A DNA stretch of 64,000 bases from contig NC_064682.1 in the NCBI RefSeq assembly GCF_023278565.1, forward strand, positions 4,154,001 through 4,218,000. The letters are read 5' to 3'. Below the pieces are notes generated by a model that did not search any database, was not told the origin of the DNA, and saw only the letters and a list, made by a program, of their open reading frames with translations. Both the position numbers and the translations under genes were made by a program. Positions 60,407-64,000 of this stretch are shown in pieces (position 1 is the stretch's first letter; every line of letters begins with the position of its first letter). The DNA is from Colletotrichum lupini (Eukaryota > Ascomycota > Sordariomycetes > Glomerellales > Glomerellaceae).

Positions 60407-61165
60407 CTACTCGACGTCCTTCACCATCCAGATTGATCCCTTCTCGTCTGTAGGATACACCCGGAACCCCAGCTTCTCGTAGAACGGCACGACCTTGTCG
60501 TTCTCACCACCGACGCCAATATGCACGCCCTTACCATAGAGCCTGTTCCCACTGGAGCCACCGTTGCGCTGATCGGCCTCTTTCAGACTCTCAACGAACT
60601 TGTCAATCAGCTTTCTTCCCAAGCCTTTGCCCTGCCATGGCTCCAGCAGGTCGATGTGCATCGTAGCCTTCCAGTTGCCCCAGAGCTCCTTTCGCTCATC
60701 GTCAAGCACCAGCCATGTCGGGTTGAATGCTTGCTGGAGGAGAGCCTCCTCATTCACCTCCCCCGTGTCTGGGAAGTTCCATGGCGCTTTCGTCTCAAGG
60801 CTCTTAGGCTTTCTTCCGTCCAGCTCCTTGGACGTCTCAAGGACTTCCTTGATGTACCGCGGGTACGCGCTCGCAAAGTCGTTCACGTTGGGGCAGCCAA
60901 TGCAGTAGCCGACGCAGTTTCCCTCGCCATCGTCAAGTATGTGACAAGTCTCAGGAGATAGATGAGTATACTGATGTGTCCATAGGTAAGGCGCGGTCCT
61001 GGTCGCTGCTTCGGAACGCTCGAGGGACGGTGGGAGCGTGGCGCGGCACTGGGTTCATTGTCAGTCGCTGTGGAACAAAGATAGGCCAAGATAAGGAGAA
61101 TTGAGACGCACTATATGACCCGTCGCATCAAAGTCAGATGCCTTGTAGGGGCGTATGAAAGCCAT
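60407..61165 (-). CDS. GNAT family N-acetyltransferase
   Basis: Two exons, 61165-61112 and 61048-60407, are separated by a 63-bp GT-AG intron in phase 0 and encode 231 aa. The start MAFIRPYKASDFDATGHI is the usual GNAT opening strand and helix. The acetyl-CoA loop is EPWQGKGLGRKLIDKF (QxxGxG, around residue 170). The C-terminal strand and helix VVPFYEKLGFRVYP is the standard GNAT motif B. The extra stretch in the middle (CHILDDGEGNCVGYCIGCPNVNDFASAY) matches fungal GNATs of the type annotated as acetyltransferases near kelch or glycosidase genes. It is probably a cytosolic acetyl-CoA-dependent enzyme acting on a small amine or a protein; the substrate is unknown. Confidence 0.85.
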
Positions 61166-61949
61166 GGTTGATGAGGTGAGCTGGAATGAGAGCCGTTGAG
61201 TTGAAAGTGAGAGGTTGCCGCTGGAAGTGTAGTGGTACCGGGGCCTGAATGGCCGGATGGCGGGGTAGCGGGGTAAATCGCTCCGGACCAGACTGGGGAG
61301 GATTGACCTGCTGCTGGAGTGACATTCACGAGGCATCTCAAGCCCGGCGATAGCAGCAAAACTCAAGAGATATAGCACCGTCTGTGTAAATGAGTGATAC
61401 ACAGCAGTGAGACTGAAAACCATCACCACAAATGATATGAGAGCATGAGAATGACGTCGGTCGGGGATCCTGTTCACCAGATGCCGCTCATTGAGCCTGG
61501 ACAGGCATCTCGGCGCCGAAACGATCACCCCGCATTTCCGGTGTTCAATGGGGCTGACCAGATTTATCAAGCGTCATATTCCGTGATCCCAAACAGGCCT
61601 CTTACGCATTTGATTGTATACGCGTTCTGGTAGTCGTCAATAGAATTATTGTTTCCAGATTGGTGATGAGGTCTACTTCAGGGTCTAAGTAGGAGACAAA
61701 GCCAGGCTTCGAAGTCACGGCCAAGGTTGTTCTTTCACAGATCGTTTGAATTGTGTGCAGTACTCTTAGCCCTTGTTCGAATTGAGCCATGTTATCGACA
61801 TGTCATGTATCTCCTTGTCTGTCCTGGAGCTGCCTTCTACAGTTCTTTAGTCTGAGACCAACTACTCCAGCTTGTCTACGACTACATAAGGCCGAGTGCC
61901 CAGTTGTCTAAGCCTTAAACCTCATAGTCCTCCAAGCATCCCATCCAAC
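61166..61949. other. divergent intergenic region
   Basis: This carries the 5' flanks of the GNAT gene and of the small basic protein gene. The open frames show no family pattern. Confidence 0.5.
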
Positions 61950-62498
61950 ATGTCGCAATCAACGCCAACTCTCCAAAGCTGCTTCAAGAACTCAAGAGGG
62001 TCGTTCTATCGAGTCGAAAAGAAGCGCGTTCGTTTCAATAGCCAAGACCAAGTGCGCACCTTCCAGCGTCGCTCCGATGAACTAACAACTCCGCCCAGAA
62101 CTCCCACCGCATCCAAGACCGGCTCAGGCTTCGAAGACGATGACTACATTGTCGACCTGCACCTTGAGCAAGCTAAAATCCACAAGCGTATATCTAGACA
62201 GAAGGCTATCATGGATAGAGACTTTCTCCGCAGGTTACTCACCCCCGGTACTGAGCTATGCCAGTTGCTCCGGCAAACGCTTTACCAGCGAAGGAAGAAG
62301 ATGAATGCTTACTTGTACAGGCAGAAGAACCGACGCTCCCAGAAGCGTCAAGGTAGAGTACGAGGTAGATGCCGTGTCAAGAAGCTTCACTGGGAGTTTG
62401 CGCAGAGGGTCAAGAACCGTCTTCAGCGAGGTGGTCGGTATATTGTTTCACTGCTTCAGCGTGGCTGGAACCTCAACACCAGATATCGGGCTATGTAA
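61950..62498 (+). CDS. small basic hypothetical protein with an RVxF-like motif
   Basis: A single exon encodes 182 aa. I start at ATG 61950 (MSQSTPTLQSCFKNS); open sequence upstream has no ATG. The protein is very basic in its C-terminal half (RKKMNAYLYRQKNRRSQKRQ and following). Near residue 28 it has KKRVRFNSQDQVRTF, matching the RVxF docking motif for protein phosphatase 1. A TTPPRTPTASKTG segment follows that could be phosphorylated. Acidic FEDDDYIVDL lies before a helical, coiled-coil-like part. There is no signal peptide or membrane helix. I do not recognise the family. A PP1-binding or nucleic-acid-binding role would be inference from the motif and charge only. Confidence 0.6.
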   Translation: MSQSTPTLQSCFKNSRGSFYRVEKKRVRFNSQDQVRTFQRRSDELTTPPRTPTASKTGSGFEDDDYIVDLHLEQAKIHKRISRQKAIMDRDFLRRLLTPGTELCQLLRQTLYQRRKKMNAYLYRQKNRRSQKRQGRVRGRCRVKKLHWEFAQRVKNRLQRGGRYIVSLLQRGWNLNTRYRAM

Positions 62499-63429
62499 TG
62501 TAGACATTGTGATTTGAAATGATCTGGTTTGGGTTTGATTTCTCCTTTAAACCTCGTAGTTCAGAACAAAATTGAGTATCGAATGCTCCCTTAAAGTACA
62601 GTAGCCCCATCAGGTGAGAGCTAATCACGAAACCTGACATAAATCGAAGCTGCCTACGCCTTGCTGGTCTTGTGCTTGATATCATTTTGATATTGTAATG
62701 CTGTACCTAGTACTAGGCAGGACCAACATGACAAGTTCCAAGAAGCGTTCCGTACAACATTAGCATTCCTTTGCGTCCAACACGGTCCACCTTAAAGTAG
62801 TGAAGTGAAGGTAAAGAGTTGTGAGCTCTCTTGATGCCAAGAAACCAGAGACTGCCATCATCAAATATCGACTGTATCTGGTCGAATAGGAGGAACTCCT
62901 TCCAGAATTCAAATGACTCCAATTCTTGATGTCTGTTTCGGCACGAGGTCACAGTTCGTTCCTTCCTGCCTTCGGGGAAAGACGAGCTTGAGGAAGAAGA
63001 TATGGAAGTAAACTTTGGGAGGTACCTTCCACTTCTTGCTCCTTCCACACAAGATTTATTTTCGACTTCCTTCCCGTCGATTCTATTCTCTTCCTCCCCT
63101 TCCCTTCCCTACTTCTTCCTGACCCATTGCGAAAGAAATCTTTTCTTTTCTCCATCACCATCTTGTTCTGACCCTTCGTCAAACACCGCAGAGCAGGACA
63201 CTCGCGCATCGCCGACAGAGGATTGTCCCGCAGCAGCAAGATAAATCCAAGCATCATCCACCGCCCTCCTGTTGCCTACCCCTCAGCTAAGGTAGGGAGA
63301 GGTAGAAAACTCCCACTCTACTTAAAGAATATTGAAAACTAACGAGTTCATAGTATCAAGCCAGCCGTCGACCTTGTTCTTTCATATCCTCCCGGCCGTG
63401 CAATCATCGCACCGTGTCACTTGTCCATC
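62499..63429. other. intergenic
   Basis: No supported gene is present. The right part, pyrimidine-rich (about 63040-63130), is probably the promoter of the F-box gene that starts at 63430. Confidence 0.5.
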
Positions 63430-64000
63430 ATGGCATCGATATCGAGCCTTCCTCCCGAGATGCTGGGTGAAATTGCCGCATGCTTCCAAGATGACACCCC
63501 ACTTGGTGTAAAGAAGGACTGGAAAGCCGACCAGTATACGCTCGCGATTCTTTCTAGGGTTTCTAAGTCATTCCAATATGCAACGCAACCTCTTCTCTAT
63601 CGCAAGATCTATCTCGCCGTCCGGGACCCAGCCGGCCTCGACATCTTGTCGTTGATCAAGGTTCTCTATCATCGCAAGGACCTCCGCTCCAAGGTGAATA
63701 AAGTTCAGATACACTTTGAAAAAGCTTTTTCTTGCCACCTGGAGCGAACTAGGGACGATGTCCAGAAAGTCGATCATCTGGCTCGCGAAATTGGTCAGAC
63801 AAGCCTCAGCCGCGCACTACAGGGCAACACAAATAGTCTATGGTCATACAACAATGTATTATCTTCGCTGCTTTTCCATCAGCTTCGAGGTGTATCTCAA
63901 GTCATGATCACTGGGCTGTTTGGCCCGAAGTGGAACGCCGACAATGGAGTTTTCAACCACTTTGACGATGTTTGGTCGGTCTTGCCATATCTCTTGATAC
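63430..64000 (+). CDS. F-box-like protein, 5' part (runs off the window)
   Basis: An ATG at 63430 opens a frame with no stop to the window end, at least 190 codons. The start MASISSLPPEMLGEIAACFQDD followed by AILSRVSKSFQYATQPLLYRKIYLAV is the fungal F-box pattern. The layout is the same as in the protein at 55695-56897 (LP/IP start, LSxxxRVxKxF, A-x-P-LLYR/LYR-x-I). Downstream residues form a mixed helical region with no further recognised domain so far. It is expected to be an SCF ubiquitin-ligase adaptor. Confidence 0.7.
   Translation, partial: MASISSLPPEMLGEIAACFQDDTPLGVKKDWKADQYTLAILSRVSKSFQYATQPLLYRKIYLAVRDPAGLDILSLIKVLYHRKDLRSKVNKVQIHFEKAFSCHLERTRDDVQKVDHLAREIGQTSLSRALQGNTNSLWSYNNVLSSLLFHQLRGVSQVMITGLFGPKWNADNGVFNHFDDVWSVLPYLLI

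Overview
The window reads as nuclear DNA of a filamentous ascomycete (Pezizomycotina). Genes carry short GT-AG introns of about 50-90 bp with CTAAC/CTGAC-like branch sites. The gene families are typically fungal: a Zn2Cys6 regulator, sedolisin, CYP505-like P450, VWA-Hint protein, heme-thiolate peroxidase, and F-box and kelch proteins. Two tRNA genes carry introns. Three LTR retrotransposons are reduced to AT-rich, stop-riddled sequence in the manner of repeat-induced point mutation (RIP). No species assignment is attempted.

Layout. Left arm (1-19.99 kb, normal GC): CocE/S15-type hydrolase (+), secreted sedolisin protease (-), secreted pepsin-like protease (+), CYP505-like P450 without a reductase (-), tRNA-Phe (-), alpha/beta hydrolase (-), a fatty-acid desaturase with two frame breaks (+), a DUF2306 membrane protein (-), a Zn2Cys6 transcription factor (+) and tRNA-Pro (+). 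Middle (20.0-36.4 kb): a RIP-mutated Ty1/Copia element (19998-27420, minus), an intact GPI-type fasciclin gene (27695-29080) and a RIP-mutated Ty3/Gypsy element (29094-36446, plus), so the fasciclin gene is an island between two dead elements. Next (36.5-46 kb): a gene-poor stretch of normal composition with one tiny Cys-rich ORF, then a VWA-Vwaint-Hint protein. At 46188-52708 a second copy of the same Copia family (plus) sits inside a chloroperoxidase-type gene. The two gene halves lie on either side with a perfect 5-bp target duplication (ATGTT). Right arm (53.3-64 kb): a degenerate unknown gene, an F-box protein, a kelch protein convergent with a GNAT acetyltransferase, a small basic protein with an RVxF-like motif, and the start of another F-box gene running off the end.

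How the genes relate: there is no clear biosynthetic cluster. Three peptidase-type genes (S15, S53, A1) are adjacent at the left and two of them encode secreted proteins, which suits extracellular protein degradation. Repeated gene damage stands out: a peroxidase split by a transposon, a frameshifted desaturase, and a third gene with a stop plus a frameshift. This fits a repeat-rich, fast-evolving compartment. All intron boundaries were deduced by eye from reading frame, splice consensus and family conservation; every spliced total given is a multiple of three.
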